From: Algoriphagus sp.
GTDB taxonomy: Bacteria > Bacteroidota > Bacteroidia > Cytophagales > Cyclobacteriaceae
Direction: 5' to 3'
Assembly (NCBI GenBank): GCA_029945945.1
Contig: JAQSDM010000013.1
Span: 167,223-231,222 of the forward strand
Length of the DNA stretch: 64,000 nt
Part shown: positions 51,269-60,303 of the stretch, one piece after another
Position numbering within the stretch: the stretch's first letter is position 1
Layout: every line of letters begins with the position of its first letter
Notes under the pieces: model-generated
Told to the model about the DNA's origin: nothing
What the model saw: the letters and a program-made list of their open reading frames with translations, nothing else
Databases searched by the model: none
Position numbers and translations under genes: made by a program

Positions 51269-53047
51269 TTACTTTTTCCCGCCTTCCATTTTCTCTTTCA
51301 ATTCAGCCAAAGCATCCAAATCACCAAGTGTTGATTTTTCAGACTGAGCTGGAATCTCTACAGCATCTTCCTTTTTCTTTCCTGCAGGAGCTGCAGCTGG
51401 CTTCTTAGCCTGCTTAGCCTCTTCTTTGAAAGTAGCAGTATGAGAAAGTACAATACGCTTGTCGTCTTTGGAGAATTCAGCCACTTTGAAATCCAAAGCT
51501 TCACCAACTTCTACCTGAGTACCGTCTTCTTTTTCAAGGTTCTTCACAGTAGCAAATCCTTCCAAACCGTAAGGTAGCTCAAGAACAGCACCTTTGTCAT
51601 TCTTAGAGTTTACAGTACACTTATGGATTGATCCAACCGGGAATACAGTCTCGAAAGTATCCCAAGGGTTCTCTTCCAACTGCTTATGACCAAGTGCCAA
51701 TCTTCTGTTTTCAACATCAAGTTCCAAAACTGCTACAGCAAGTTCATCACCAACTTTTACAAACTCAGAAGGATGCTTGATTTTCTTAGTCCATGAAAGA
51801 TCAGATACGTGAACCAAACCGTCTATACCTTCTTCCAGCTCAAGGAACAAACCGAAGTTTGTAAGGTTTCTCACCACTCCTTTGTGCTTAGTACCTACAG
51901 CATATTTAGTGCTCATGTCCTGCTTAGTCCATGGATCTTCAGTCAACTGCTTGATGCCAAGAGACATCTTTCTGTCGTCCTTATCCAAAGTCAACACTAC
52001 TGCTTCGATTTCGTCTCCTACTTTCACGAAGTCAGCAGGGTTTCTTAAGTGCTGTGACCAGCTCATTTCAGAAACGTGGATCAGACCTTCTACACCTGGA
52101 GCAAGCTCAAGGAATGCGCCGTAGTCTGCTACGTTTACGATTTTACCTTTAACTCTTGAACCGATCTCAAGGCTAGAAGCCAATGAATCCCAAGGATGAG
52201 AAGTCAATTGCTTCATACCCAATGAAATTCTTCTCTTATCATCATCGAAGTCAAGAACAACAACCTGAACTTTCTGATCAAGCTGTAATACTTCTTCCGG
52301 ATGATTGATACGACCCCATGAGATATCAGTAATGTGAAGCAAACCGTCTACACCACCCAAATCGATGAATACACCGAAGTTGGTCATGTTCTTGATCACA
52401 CCTTCCAATACTTGACCTTTCTCTAGGTTGTTGAGGATCTCAGCTTTCTGCTTCTCGAGATCTTTCTCGATCAAAATCTTATGAGAAACTACTACGTTAT
52501 CATTTGCGTGGTTGATCTTCACCACTTTCACTTCCATCTTCTTACCTACATAGATATCGAAATCTCTGATAGGCTTCACGTCGATTTGGGAACCTGGCAA
52601 GAAGGCCTCTACACCGTAAATATCTACGATCAAACCACCTTTTGTTCTTCTCTTTACCAAACCTTCGATCACGCTGTCATTCTCGAGGGCTCCCTCGATG
52701 TCCTGCCATGCACGAACGATTTTGGCTTTTTTACGGGAAAGGATCAATTGACCCAAAGCATTTTCCTGCTCTTCGATGAATACTTCTACAGTATCACCAA
52801 CCTTGATCTCACCCGTATCACGGAATTCGCTCAAAGGCACCAATCCATCAGATTTGAATCCGATATTGATGATTACATCCTTTTCAGTGATCCCTACAAC
52901 CGTTCCTTTAATCACTTCTTTCTCAGTGATTTCAGTCAAGGTTCCGGTGTACATAGCTTCCATTTGAGCTTTCTGCTCTTTGGAATAGCCTTCTCCGAAG
53001 CCTCTGGTTTCGAAATCTTCCCAGTTAAAATCCTCTTTTTTAGACAT
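51269..53047 (-). CDS. rpsA: 30S ribosomal protein S1
   Basis: S1 binds mRNA and brings it to the small ribosomal subunit. The 592-residue protein has six S1-type RNA-binding repeats; repeated segments are KGTVVGITEKDVIINIGFKSDGLVPLSEF, GVIKNMTNFGVFIDLGGVDGLLHITDISW, GKIVNVADYGAFLELAPGVEGLIHVSEMSW and GVVRNLTNFGLFLELEEGIDGLVHVSDLSW, each ended by a DxxxRRxSLGxKQL motif. A lysine/alanine-rich linker and acidic end (ALAELKEKMEGGKK) follow. The length and repeat number are as usual for the phylum. It is a single-gene unit with its own promoter and terminator. Confidence 0.97.
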   Translation of the reverse strand: MSKKEDFNWEDFETRGFGEGYSKEQKAQMEAMYTGTLTEITEKEVIKGTVVGITEKDVIINIGFKSDGLVPLSEFRDTGEIKVGDTVEVFIEEQENALGQLILSRKKAKIVRAWQDIEGALENDSVIEGLVKRRTKGGLIVDIYGVEAFLPGSQIDVKPIRDFDIYVGKKMEVKVVKINHANDNVVVSHKILIEKDLEKQKAEILNNLEKGQVLEGVIKNMTNFGVFIDLGGVDGLLHITDISWGRINHPEEVLQLDQKVQVVVLDFDDDKRRISLGMKQLTSHPWDSLASSLEIGSRVKGKIVNVADYGAFLELAPGVEGLIHVSEMSWSQHLRNPADFVKVGDEIEAVVLTLDKDDRKMSLGIKQLTEDPWTKQDMSTKYAVGTKHKGVVRNLTNFGLFLELEEGIDGLVHVSDLSWTKKIKHPSEFVKVGDELAVAVLELDVENRRLALGHKQLEENPWDTFETVFPVGSIHKCTVNSKNDKGAVLELPYGLEGFATVKNLEKEDGTQVEVGEALDFKVAEFSKDDKRIVLSHTATFKEEAKQAKKPAAAPAGKKKEDAVEIPAQSEKSTLGDLDALAELKEKMEGGKK

Positions 53048-53160
53048 ATTATTTACTAACTCTGAATTTCAACAGCCTAAGAGTCATCAGGCTGAGGTTT
53101 TTTAGTGTATGAAATGTGCTTTGAATGAGTCCAAAACACCCCGCTCACTCGAACGGATTG

Positions 53161-53192
53161 CAAAGGTACTGATTTTCTTATATTTCAGGAAA
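53161..53192 (-). promoter_or_regulatory. Promoter of rpsA
   Basis: TACCTTTG on the minus strand (53161-53168) is a full -7 match. TTTC (53189-53192), 20 bases upstream, is a one-off -33. The 5' leader would be about 110 bases, long enough for regulation. Confidence 0.65.
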
Positions 53193-53297
53193 ACTGAATC
53201 GAAAAATGCTTCGATACCTTTCGGTACGTCAATTATTCAATTGGTTATTTGCAGCAATAGCTTTAAAATTGGTTGCTGAATTTCCCTACGCAAAGAA

Positions 53298-53325
53298 AAA
53301 AGCCCCTAATTGCTTAGGGGCTTTT
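53298..53325. terminator. Orphan terminator hairpin between divergent rpsA and plsC genes
   Basis: AAAAGCCCCTAA pairs perfectly with TTAGGGGCTTTT around a TTGC loop. No known gene ends here on either strand; both neighbours start and point away. It lies 55 bases before the plsC ATG. Confidence 0.75.
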
Positions 53326-53379
53326 GCAAGCAAAGAGTGAAGAATAATTATACCTCAAAATTACCAATTCTTTCCGAGG

Positions 53380-54105
53380 ATGAAAATCTTAAAGGCTATT
53401 TATACGATCTATTCAATAACTCTTTTTTTTGTTTTGATGCTGGTGTTTGGTTTGTTCATTGTGATTCCGCTTATCCTTAGCTCTAAAGGAGGAAAAATCT
53501 CCTTCATTTTCATCCGGTTATGGGCTGGAATCTGGTCTTTTCTATCCGGGATACGCTATGAAATCCACGGCAAAGAGTTTATTGAATTGAGCAAGCCCTA
53601 TATCTACATCTTCAATCACAGATCTTTTTTAGACGCTCCCATCATCCCGATGTCAATCCCCCAGGAAGTCCGAGCTATTGGTAAAAAAGAACTCAAGAAG
53701 ATCCCGATTTTCGGAGCCGTCGTGGGAAAACTGGCTGTATGGGTAGATCGAAGCGATGCGGAATCGCGAAGAGCAAGTCTGGAAAAGTTGATGAAAATCC
53801 TAAACAGCGGAATATCTGTGGTCGTAGCTCCCGAAGGAACCCGAAATGATACCGGTGAAACTCTCCTCCCTTTTCAAAAAGGAGCCTTCCGACTCTCTAT
53901 CGAAACCGGAATTCCGATTTTGCCGATGGCTGTAATCGGTGCGGACAAAATCATGAAAAGAGGATCCTTATTGCTTTCCCCGGGGAAAGTCGGAATCTAC
54001 TTCTCCTCCCCGATGAAACCACCTATGATTTCTGAAACTGCCATCAATGAGTTTGCAGAAAAAGGAAGAACTAGGCTCGAAGCCATGATTCTTACTCATG
54101 AGTAG
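53380..54105 (+). CDS. 1-acyl-sn-glycerol-3-phosphate acyltransferase (PlsC family)
   Basis: The 241-residue protein has one N-terminal helix pair region (ITLFFVLMLVFGLFIVIPLIL), then the acyltransferase motifs: FNHRSFLDAPII (catalytic His80 and Asp85), the GKKELKKIPIFGAVV segment, VVVAPEGTRNDTG (substrate phosphate binding) and PILPMAVIG. These match lysophosphatidic acid acyltransferases, which add the second acyl chain in phospholipid synthesis, although related acyltransferases for other lipids exist. The end of the gene overlaps the convergent membrane protein gene by 14 bases. Confidence 0.9.
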   Translation: MKILKAIYTIYSITLFFVLMLVFGLFIVIPLILSSKGGKISFIFIRLWAGIWSFLSGIRYEIHGKEFIELSKPYIYIFNHRSFLDAPIIPMSIPQEVRAIGKKELKKIPIFGAVVGKLAVWVDRSDAESRRASLEKLMKILNSGISVVVAPEGTRNDTGETLLPFQKGAFRLSIETGIPILPMAVIGADKIMKRGSLLLSPGKVGIYFSSPMKPPMISETAINEFAEKGRTRLEAMILTHE

Positions 54106-54781
54106 CATCAGATTCTTTTTCGTCTGTGCTCAAAGCATCCCTTGTCAGCTCTTCAAAAACCACATAAATGACCAAGAAGGTCATAGGCAGGGATATACAA
54201 ATCGCGACGATAAACAGGATCGCAGCAACAGGATTGATTAGCACAAAAACTGCCCCGATTAGATTCATCAAGACTAAAATCAAAAAGAACTGAAAGAACT
54301 TCCACCAGTTTCGCGTGACGAGTTTTCTACTGTATTCCAGCGAAGTCCAGAAATCAAATCCCCCAAAAATCCCGAACAAGGCTGAAAACATGTAGGAAAC
54401 TGCCAGGTAAATCCCTGGAATAACCAAGGCAAACAAACCTATAACTATCAAAATTTGGGCAATTAGCCAGATGCTTAGCATCAAAAACCAATACCCAAAT
54501 CCCCCAAAGAAATCCATATACCTTACCGACTGCCCATGACTGCTTTTATTGGCAACCAGAAAGAACCGGGTATACAGGGGCGGCGCAAGCAAAAGACTGT
54601 ATAATGCGATGTAATCCGCGAGATAGATCACGAAAAGTCCCTGGATCGAAAACAATAGAATCATGAATGTCAAATGCAGCAAAGCCTGGGATTTATACAG
54701 TTCCCAGGCTTTTGCAAATGAAGATTTGATGTCAAAATCTATTTCAGTGGAAAGTAGTTTTTCCAGTTTTGGATGAATCAT
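54092..54781 (-). CDS. Membrane protein with ~6 helices (YciC/DUF975-like), unknown function
   Basis: The 229-residue protein starts with a soluble part (MIHPKLEKLLSTEIDFDIKS, SFAKAWELYKSQALLHL), then about six helices in three pairs, with segments such as LLAPPLYTRFFLVANK, LIAQILIVIGLFALVIPGIYLAVSYMFS and LEYSRKLVTRNWWKFFQFFLIL. The G-x-Y-x-x-x-S/R-Y-x-F pattern and the SRKLVxxxWWK segment resemble the YciC/DUF975 group of bacterial membrane proteins without known function. It follows the PLP enzyme gene by 12 bases on the same strand. Its 3' end overlaps plsC on the other strand, and no terminator separates the two. Confidence 0.7.
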   Translation of the reverse strand: MIHPKLEKLLSTEIDFDIKSSFAKAWELYKSQALLHLTFMILLFSIQGLFVIYLADYIALYSLLLAPPLYTRFFLVANKSSHGQSVRYMDFFGGFGYWFLMLSIWLIAQILIVIGLFALVIPGIYLAVSYMFSALFGIFGGFDFWTSLEYSRKLVTRNWWKFFQFFLILVLMNLIGAVFVLINPVAAILFIVAICISLPMTFLVIYVVFEELTRDALSTDEKESDATHE

Positions 54782-54793
54782 TTATTGGATTCC

Positions 54794-56158
54794 TTATTTG
54801 GTAAAGGCTTCGAGAATATCATGCTTGGTGATGATGTGAATCTGATTTTGAACATCACGGACCAATACCGCTTTTTCCCTTTCCACCATAGAAGAGAGTA
54901 CGTCAAGCGTACTGTCGAGCGCAACAAACTTCATTGAAGCTTCCATGACATCTGCAACTTGGGCATCTTTCAAAGATGGATTTTCAATGATTCGGGCCAG
55001 TAACTTATTATCCGTCAAGCTTCCAACTACTTCTCCATTTTCCATCACAGGAATCTGAGAAATACTCTTACTGTTCATCATCCCAATCGCCTCACGAACT
55101 GAATCAGTCTTTGCTGTCGCAACCAAGGTATAATCGCTGCGATGAGCGATAATATCTCTGGCGGTTGAGAAAGTCCTGTCCTCGAGGAATCCATGATTTC
55201 TCATCCACTCGTCGTTGTACACTTTTCCCAGATAACGGGTGCCGTGATCGGGAAGAATTATCACCATTCGATCTCCCTCTTTGAGGTTTTCTTTGGCGTA
55301 CTCAAGTGCTCCGTGAACAGCAGATCCGCAAGACCATCCAACAAAAAGTCCTTCTTCTTTGGCCAGTCTCCGCGTCATCACCGCAGCGTCTTTATCCGTC
55401 ACTTTGATGAAATGATCAATCAGGCTGAAATCCACGTTTTTCGGAAGAATGTCTTCCCCGATACCCTCAGTCAGGTAAGGATAGATCTCCTTTTCGTCAA
55501 AGATTCCGGTCTCTTTATATTTCTTGAAAACTGACCCATAGGTATCAATTCCTACCGTGATCACGTTTGGATTTTGCTCTTTCAAATACTTCGCCGTTCC
55601 GCACATCGAACCGCCGGTACCCACGCCTGCTGCGTAATGAGTTATTTTCCCATCGGTATCATTCCAAATCTCTGGACCGGTCGTCTCGTAATGAGCCAGT
55701 GAATTGGAGAGGTTATCGTACTGATTTGGGTAATATGAATTAGGAATATCCCGGTTTAATTTCTTGGCTACAGAGTAATAAGATCTGGGATCATCCGGTG
55801 TCACATTGGTTGGGCACACGACCACTTCAGCTCCCACCGCTCTCAGGATATCAATTTTCTCTTTCGACTGCTTGTCAGCCATCGTGAAAATACAGCGATA
55901 GCCTTTGGCTACAGCAGCCAAAGCCAAACCCATTCCGGTATTTCCGCTAGTTCCTTCGATGAGGGTTCCTCCCGGCTTAAGCAAACCTGCCTTTTCGGCA
56001 TCCTCCACCATTTTCACCGCCATTCGGTCTTTCATGGAGTTGCCGGGGTTAAAGTATTCCACTTTAACCAAAATCTCTCCTTTAATGTCTTTGGAGATTT
56101 TGTTGAGGCGGATCATCGGAGTGTTTCCGATAGTATCGATGATGGAATTATAGATCAT
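54794..56158 (-). CDS. PLP-dependent cystathionine beta-synthase-type enzyme with two CBS domains
   Basis: The 454-residue enzyme has a fold-type II PLP core (residues 1-320) with NPGNSMKDR (PLP lysine 43), EGTSGNTGMGLAL (substrate loop about 69-80), the phosphate-binding GVGTGGSMCGTAKYL and the late WSCGSAVHG. The C-terminal part has two CBS motifs (ISQIPVMENGEVVGSLTDNKLL and a second ending IHIITKHDIL). Such enzymes are cystathionine beta-synthases, which join homocysteine and serine, or cysteine synthases with regulatory CBS domains. The CBS pair is a usual place for SAM or nucleotide control. The gene has its own -7 element and is followed by a membrane protein gene. Confidence 0.92.
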   Translation of the reverse strand: MIYNSIIDTIGNTPMIRLNKISKDIKGEILVKVEYFNPGNSMKDRMAVKMVEDAEKAGLLKPGGTLIEGTSGNTGMGLALAAVAKGYRCIFTMADKQSKEKIDILRAVGAEVVVCPTNVTPDDPRSYYSVAKKLNRDIPNSYYPNQYDNLSNSLAHYETTGPEIWNDTDGKITHYAAGVGTGGSMCGTAKYLKEQNPNVITVGIDTYGSVFKKYKETGIFDEKEIYPYLTEGIGEDILPKNVDFSLIDHFIKVTDKDAAVMTRRLAKEEGLFVGWSCGSAVHGALEYAKENLKEGDRMVIILPDHGTRYLGKVYNDEWMRNHGFLEDRTFSTARDIIAHRSDYTLVATAKTDSVREAIGMMNSKSISQIPVMENGEVVGSLTDNKLLARIIENPSLKDAQVADVMEASMKFVALDSTLDVLSSMVEREKAVLVRDVQNQIHIITKHDILEAFTK

Positions 56159-56178
56159 GCGTAGTCATATTTGGTATT

Positions 56179-56186
56179 CAAAATTA
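56179..56186 (-). promoter_or_regulatory. -7 element upstream of the cystathionine beta-synthase-type gene
   Basis: TAATTTTG on the minus strand matches TAnnTTTG and lies 21 bases before the start codon. A -33 TTTG is not seen at the proper distance, so the assignment is tentative. Confidence 0.45.
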
Positions 56187-56261
56187 CAGGAATTTTCTTA
56201 CCCCTCAGGATTATCGGATATAAAAACAGAATAATATTCTGCAACCTATTTATCGAAAAAT

Positions 56262-57902
56262 TTACATTTCCCTGAACTCCAATCGCTTCAAAACATCCAA
56301 TGAAACATGAAGCAAAATCCCGGCGATGATACTCATCCCGATCGATGTGGTGACCAAAGCCCAGACAAATTGCTGGGTGAAAGCAAAGACAATAATGCTC
56401 AAAATCAAAGTTGGAATGACTCCAAAGATGAAAATACCACCAATCATGACCGGCTTGATCAGCTTCTTGTCCCAAGTCTCTTCCAGGGCAACCTGCGGAA
56501 TCAAATTGATCGCAAAACCAGTGAGGTAAAATGCGAGAATCGCGATCAAAAAGAACGGGATCAATCCCAAACTTAATCCGGCAATAAGTACCGAGGGCAC
56601 AATCAAAGCTACAGCGAATAAAAGCATCTGAATGATATCCAGCTTGATCATGTTCCAAAACTTGGAAGTCCACCTTGCAGGGATCAAAATGAAGAAAGGC
56701 TTTTTCAAATCTCCGATCGAAGTTCGTCCAATTCCTGCCATGAAGTAAATCCCTAAAATTAAAATCAGATAAACATTCAGGATCTTATGAGAAAACCAGT
56801 CAAAATGAGACAATCCTGCAAATAGAATTCCCAGACCAGCCATGCTCAAACTGTAAATCCCAAACAACGGATGAAAGTCTTGTCTGGAGCTGTGAACATA
56901 ATTTCTCCAATAAAATGCTTTGGCACCAACTCCAAAATCAGGAATTACTAATTGCTTTTTGGAGTTGATGCTGTAAGTTCCCTCATCTACTTCTTTTTTT
57001 CCTCTGACCTTTTCGAGTTTTTCTTCATTCGTATTGGTTGCTTCCAGAACATCCTCATAATAATATCCTGCAAATTGAATTACCAGTTTTACTACTACGA
57101 AATACGCCAATGCATATAAGGCAATGAATGCGAAGGAGAGGATGAGGTTTTGGTGAGACAAATAGCTGGCAATGCCTCTGCTCCAGCCCACCAATGGGAA
57201 GAAATCAAACCAAGGTGACGCAATCCAGGAAAACATCCCCTGCCAAAACTTTTCGGCCATCAGACCCGGAATCAGGATCATCGCACTCAGCGAAATTCCC
57301 AAAATAACCACCCCGGTTCGGATGTATTCCATCACTCCGTATTTGGTATGCAGCGTATAAATCAGAAACCTGATCGGTGAGATCATGAAAAAGAATAATG
57401 CCATGGCCAATATCAGGAAAGCCATATTGCCAACTGTAAGATCAAATGATTTTGCCATTTGACTAGCAGTGTATCCTATGAAAAGAATACTTCCTCCCAA
57501 AGCCGGCAAAATTGAACGTGCCATGTAGTAAATCAGAATATTCGCAGGCTTGACAGGGGCGGTGAAAAGCATATTCACGTCTGCCATTTTGAAAAAGCTG
57601 ACGTTACTTTTTGTGGAATTGTACAGTTGGAAAATCAATATTCCCAGTCCTGCCAAAGTAATCGCTCCTACGACATTTTGCATCGCAAAATCCACCTGTT
57701 CCAATCCGCTTGTATCGAGTTTCTGTAAATCTTCCATATTCCCCGAATCCTCACCTGAATTGATTCGCTGGGTATAGATGAAAAAGAAATAGGCTGCAAA
57801 TGCACCGTAGGGAATTAACCGGAGCGGATTTCTAAGAATAAGTTTGATGTTATTGATCAGGATAAAAATATCCTTCCTGAACAAAAGACGGATTTCATTC
57901 AT
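56262..57902 (-). CDS. ABC exporter permease (putative ABC exporter family)
   Basis: The 546-residue membrane protein has about 12-14 helices. The N-terminus (RLLFRKDIFILINNIKLILRNPLRL) and the segments FFKMADVNMLFTAPVKPANIL, YMARSILPALGGSILFIGY and VEFRWRNY-like KAFYWRNYVHSSR resemble the putative ABC exporter family of Bacteroidota and Firmicutes. A polar insert near 290-320 splits two halves. Its start overlaps the end of the ATPase gene by 8 bases, so the pair forms one transporter. The cargo is unknown. Confidence 0.85.
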   Translation of the reverse strand: MNEIRLLFRKDIFILINNIKLILRNPLRLIPYGAFAAYFFFIYTQRINSGEDSGNMEDLQKLDTSGLEQVDFAMQNVVGAITLAGLGILIFQLYNSTKSNVSFFKMADVNMLFTAPVKPANILIYYMARSILPALGGSILFIGYTASQMAKSFDLTVGNMAFLILAMALFFFMISPIRFLIYTLHTKYGVMEYIRTGVVILGISLSAMILIPGLMAEKFWQGMFSWIASPWFDFFPLVGWSRGIASYLSHQNLILSFAFIALYALAYFVVVKLVIQFAGYYYEDVLEATNTNEEKLEKVRGKKEVDEGTYSINSKKQLVIPDFGVGAKAFYWRNYVHSSRQDFHPLFGIYSLSMAGLGILFAGLSHFDWFSHKILNVYLILILGIYFMAGIGRTSIGDLKKPFFILIPARWTSKFWNMIKLDIIQMLLFAVALIVPSVLIAGLSLGLIPFFLIAILAFYLTGFAINLIPQVALEETWDKKLIKPVMIGGIFIFGVIPTLILSIIVFAFTQQFVWALVTTSIGMSIIAGILLHVSLDVLKRLEFREM

Positions 57903-58611
57903 CTTTCGTCAATTCTAAAAACAAATCTTCCAGCGACGTTCCTTCATCCTGTACAAACTGTTGCTTCAGATTTGCAAATGTGTCATTTCCGAGAATTCTT
58001 CCATCTTTTAGGATCATGATACGGTCGGCGATGGACTCAACACTGTCAATCATGTGGGTACTTACCAAAATCGTCTTTCCCGCCTCTTTCAATTCCTTGA
58101 AAATCTTCTTCGTGTTTTTGATCGCTTTGGGATCCAAACCAATCATGGGTTCGTCAAAAAATAGCAATTGAGGATCCGGCAAAAGAGCACAACAAATCGA
58201 AACCTTCTGCCTCATTCCTTTGGACAAATCTCTTCCAAGCTTTTCTCGCTTGTCATCCAATTCAAACATCTCCAAAAGCTCATTTGCCTTGTTTTTCCAT
58301 TCCTTCACTCCATAAGCCTGCGCGATAAACTGCAAGTGCTCCTGAACTGTCAGCAAATCATACACATAAGGTGTCTCCGGGATATAGCTGAAGAATCTCT
58401 TGGCCTCCACACTCAGATGATCAAAACCACCAATAGTAATTTCTCCGGAGGATTTCCTAAGTAATCCAACAATGCACTTAATCGTGGTGCTTTTTCCTGC
58501 TCCGTTTGGACCTAAAAGCCCGACAACTTCTCCTCCTTTGAGTTCAAAAGAAATATCATCGACAGCATTTTGCTTACCGTATCGCTTGATCAGATTATTA
58601 ACAATTAGCAT
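57895..58611 (-). CDS. ABC exporter ATP-binding protein
   Basis: The 238-residue ATPase carries Walker A GPNGAGKST (34-42), the Q-loop YIPETPYVYDLLT, the signature LSKGMRQKVSICCALL, Walker B LLFFDEPMIGLD and the H-loop VSTHMIDSVE. The LSKGMRQK form and the preceding DKREKLGRDL are typical of drug, bacteriocin or gliding-type exporters. It is translationally coupled to the permease that follows. The upstream intergenic space of 110 bases toward the divergent barrel gene must hold both promoters; no clear consensus match was seen. Confidence 0.93.
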   Translation of the reverse strand: MLIVNNLIKRYGKQNAVDDISFELKGGEVVGLLGPNGAGKSTTIKCIVGLLRKSSGEITIGGFDHLSVEAKRFFSYIPETPYVYDLLTVQEHLQFIAQAYGVKEWKNKANELLEMFELDDKREKLGRDLSKGMRQKVSICCALLPDPQLLFFDEPMIGLDPKAIKNTKKIFKELKEAGKTILVSTHMIDSVESIADRIMILKDGRILGNDTFANLKQQFVQDEGTSLEDLFLELTKDE

Positions 58612-58721
58612 AAAAGTGATTTTGTGATTAAAACTACTCCCAAGACTTTTAGGTTACGAAGAATTGGAATCTTTTTTGAGCAATAAATCCCAAACAAAAA
58701 ATTAACCCCTAAACTTAACCC

Positions 58722-59342
58722 ATGAAAAAACTTTTGATAGTCCTTTTATTTTTGGCGGGTAGCCAAATTACAGTTGCGCAACAAGCAGGAAGATTTCGAA
58801 TGGGATTGGATCTGGGTCCTGCAATTCCCAAAGGCGGAGGAGTTGGTGCTCTTTTCAGTCTTGAACCAAAAATTAATGTAGCAAACAATATGAGTGTCGG
58901 ACTCAGATTTGGTACAGCTGCCTTGGCAAAGGATGTAACCTATTATGATATTTCCGAAGATTATGAAGGTGAATTATCTGGCAACGCTTCTGTGACTGCA
59001 ACCTTCGATTACTATTTCAACAAAGGAAATAGCAATGTTGCGCCATTTATTGGTGGCGGATTTGGATACTATGCTCTCAGCAGCATTGATATCGAAAACG
59101 GTGATTTTGACAATCCTGATGAAGTTGGAAATCTGGAAGCTAATTTCAAATGGGCTCCAATGCTGAGAGCTGGTGTGGAACTGGGAAGATTCCGAATGGC
59201 GGCTGAATACAATTTTGTGCCTCCCAGTGATCTGCAAGACATCAGCGGACAGGTAATCGGGGAAGCAATCAACGAATACTTTGGTTTTACGCTTGGCTTC
59301 TACGTAGGTGGCGGCAGGTGGAGAAACTACTCTGGTGAATAA
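58722..59342 (+). CDS. Outer-membrane beta-barrel protein (OmpX/OmpA-barrel-like), unknown function
   Basis: The 206-residue protein has a signal peptide (MKKLLIVLLFLAGSQITVAQ). The mature part consists of amphipathic strands with glycine turns: FRMGLDLGPAIPKGGGVGALFSLEP, MSVGLRFGTAAL, ASVTATFDYYFNKG, VAPFIGGGFGYYALSS, WAPMLRAGVELGRFRMAAEYNF and YFGFTLGFYVGGGRW. The size is right for an eight-strand barrel of the outer-membrane protein beta-barrel family. No function can be assigned. A strong bidirectional terminator follows directly. Confidence 0.78.
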   Translation: MKKLLIVLLFLAGSQITVAQQAGRFRMGLDLGPAIPKGGGVGALFSLEPKINVANNMSVGLRFGTAALAKDVTYYDISEDYEGELSGNASVTATFDYYFNKGNSNVAPFIGGGFGYYALSSIDIENGDFDNPDEVGNLEANFKWAPMLRAGVELGRFRMAAEYNFVPPSDLQDISGQVIGEAINEYFGFTLGFYVGGGRWRNYSGE

Positions 59343-59343
59343 C

Positions 59344-59376
59344 AAAAAAGCTCCGGAAAATTCCGGAGCTTTTTTT
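59344..59376. terminator. Bidirectional intrinsic terminator between barrel protein and pyrB
   Basis: AAAAAAGCTCCGGAA pairs perfectly with TTCCGGAGCTTTTTT around a 2-base nominal loop. A and T runs on both sides let it work for the two convergent genes. It ends inside the last bases of the gap and touches the pyrB stop. Confidence 0.9.
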
Positions 59377-60301
59377 ATCCTTTTTGACCTGCCAAAAGGT
59401 AGAGGACTGCCATCCGAACGGCAACTCCATTTTCTACCTGATTGAGAATAATCGAATGTTCAGAATCAGCTACATCTGAGTTCAATTCCACTCCCCGATT
59501 GATTGGGCCAGGATGCATGATTACAATTTCTTTGTTCAGCTGCTGAAGTAACCGTTTGTTAATACCGTAGTAAAGAGAGTATTCTCTCAAACTTGGGAAG
59601 TATTTGATCTGCTGACGCTCTAATTGAATCCTAAGAACGTTTGCCACATCACACCATTCCAGGGCTTTCTTCACATCCAATTCCACTTTTACTCCAAGAC
59701 TTGTGATATATTTTGGAATCAAAGTAATCGGTCCGCAGACCATTACTTCGGCTCCCAGCATTTTCAAGCAAAAAATATTGGAGAGTGCCACTCTCGAATG
59801 GAGAATATCTCCGATGATTGCGATTTTCTTTCCGGCGATTTCTCCGAGTTTCTCTTTGATCGAAAAAGCATCGAGTAAGGCCTGAGTCGGGTGCTCGTGG
59901 GTACCGTCCCCCGCATTGATGATATTTGCTTTTACATTTCTGCTCAGAAAATGTGGGGCTCCGGGACTTGAATGTCTCATGACCACCATATCCACTTTCA
60001 TGGAGAGGATGTTATTAACTGTATCTACGAGGGATTCTCCTTTCTTCACAGAACTACTGCTGGAGGAGAAATTGACAACGTCGGCACTGAGTCTCTTTTC
60101 AGCGAGTTCGAAGGAAAGCTTGGTTCGGGTAGAGTTTTCAAAAAATACGTTTGCAATCGTGATATCCCTGAGTGACGGGACTTTTTTGATCGGCCGATTG
60201 ATCACTTCCTTGAAATTGGATGCTGTATCAAGGATAAGCTGAACATCATCGAGCGTGAGGTTTTTAATTCCGAGGAGGTGCTTTGTACTGAGTTGAGACA
60301 T
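59375..60301 (-). CDS. pyrB: Aspartate carbamoyltransferase catalytic subunit
   Basis: PyrB joins carbamoyl phosphate and aspartate in pyrimidine synthesis. The 308-residue protein has the carbamoyl phosphate site FENSTRTKLSFE (STRT at 57-60), SVKKGESLVDTV, MRHSSPGAPHFL, the HPTQALLDAFSI motif and the aspartate-side HPGPINRGVEL. No regulatory PyrI gene is adjacent; the subunit may work alone as a trimer with PyrR-controlled expression. It follows pyrR by 2 bases. Confidence 0.97.
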   Translation of the reverse strand: MSQLSTKHLLGIKNLTLDDVQLILDTASNFKEVINRPIKKVPSLRDITIANVFFENSTRTKLSFELAEKRLSADVVNFSSSSSSVKKGESLVDTVNNILSMKVDMVVMRHSSPGAPHFLSRNVKANIINAGDGTHEHPTQALLDAFSIKEKLGEIAGKKIAIIGDILHSRVALSNIFCLKMLGAEVMVCGPITLIPKYITSLGVKVELDVKKALEWCDVANVLRIQLERQQIKYFPSLREYSLYYGINKRLLQQLNKEIVIMHPGPINRGVELNSDVADSEHSIILNQVENGVAVRMAVLYLLAGQKG

Positions 60302-60303
60302 GA

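Larger units (their letters stand above)
53048..53379. other. Divergent gap between rpsA and plsC
   Basis: It holds the rpsA leader and promoter and the orphan terminator. Between them, 53193-53297 has small inverted repeats (CGAAAAATGCTTCG, TACCTTTCGGTA, CAATTATTCAATTG) but no open frame of note, so a short plus-strand RNA that ends at the hairpin is possible. Confidence 0.45.

Noticed and set aside
56155..56673. 172-codon minus-strand ORF rich in Cys/His/Trp
   Set aside because: It is another frame of the exporter permease gene, and its composition is typical of a wrong frame over membrane helices.
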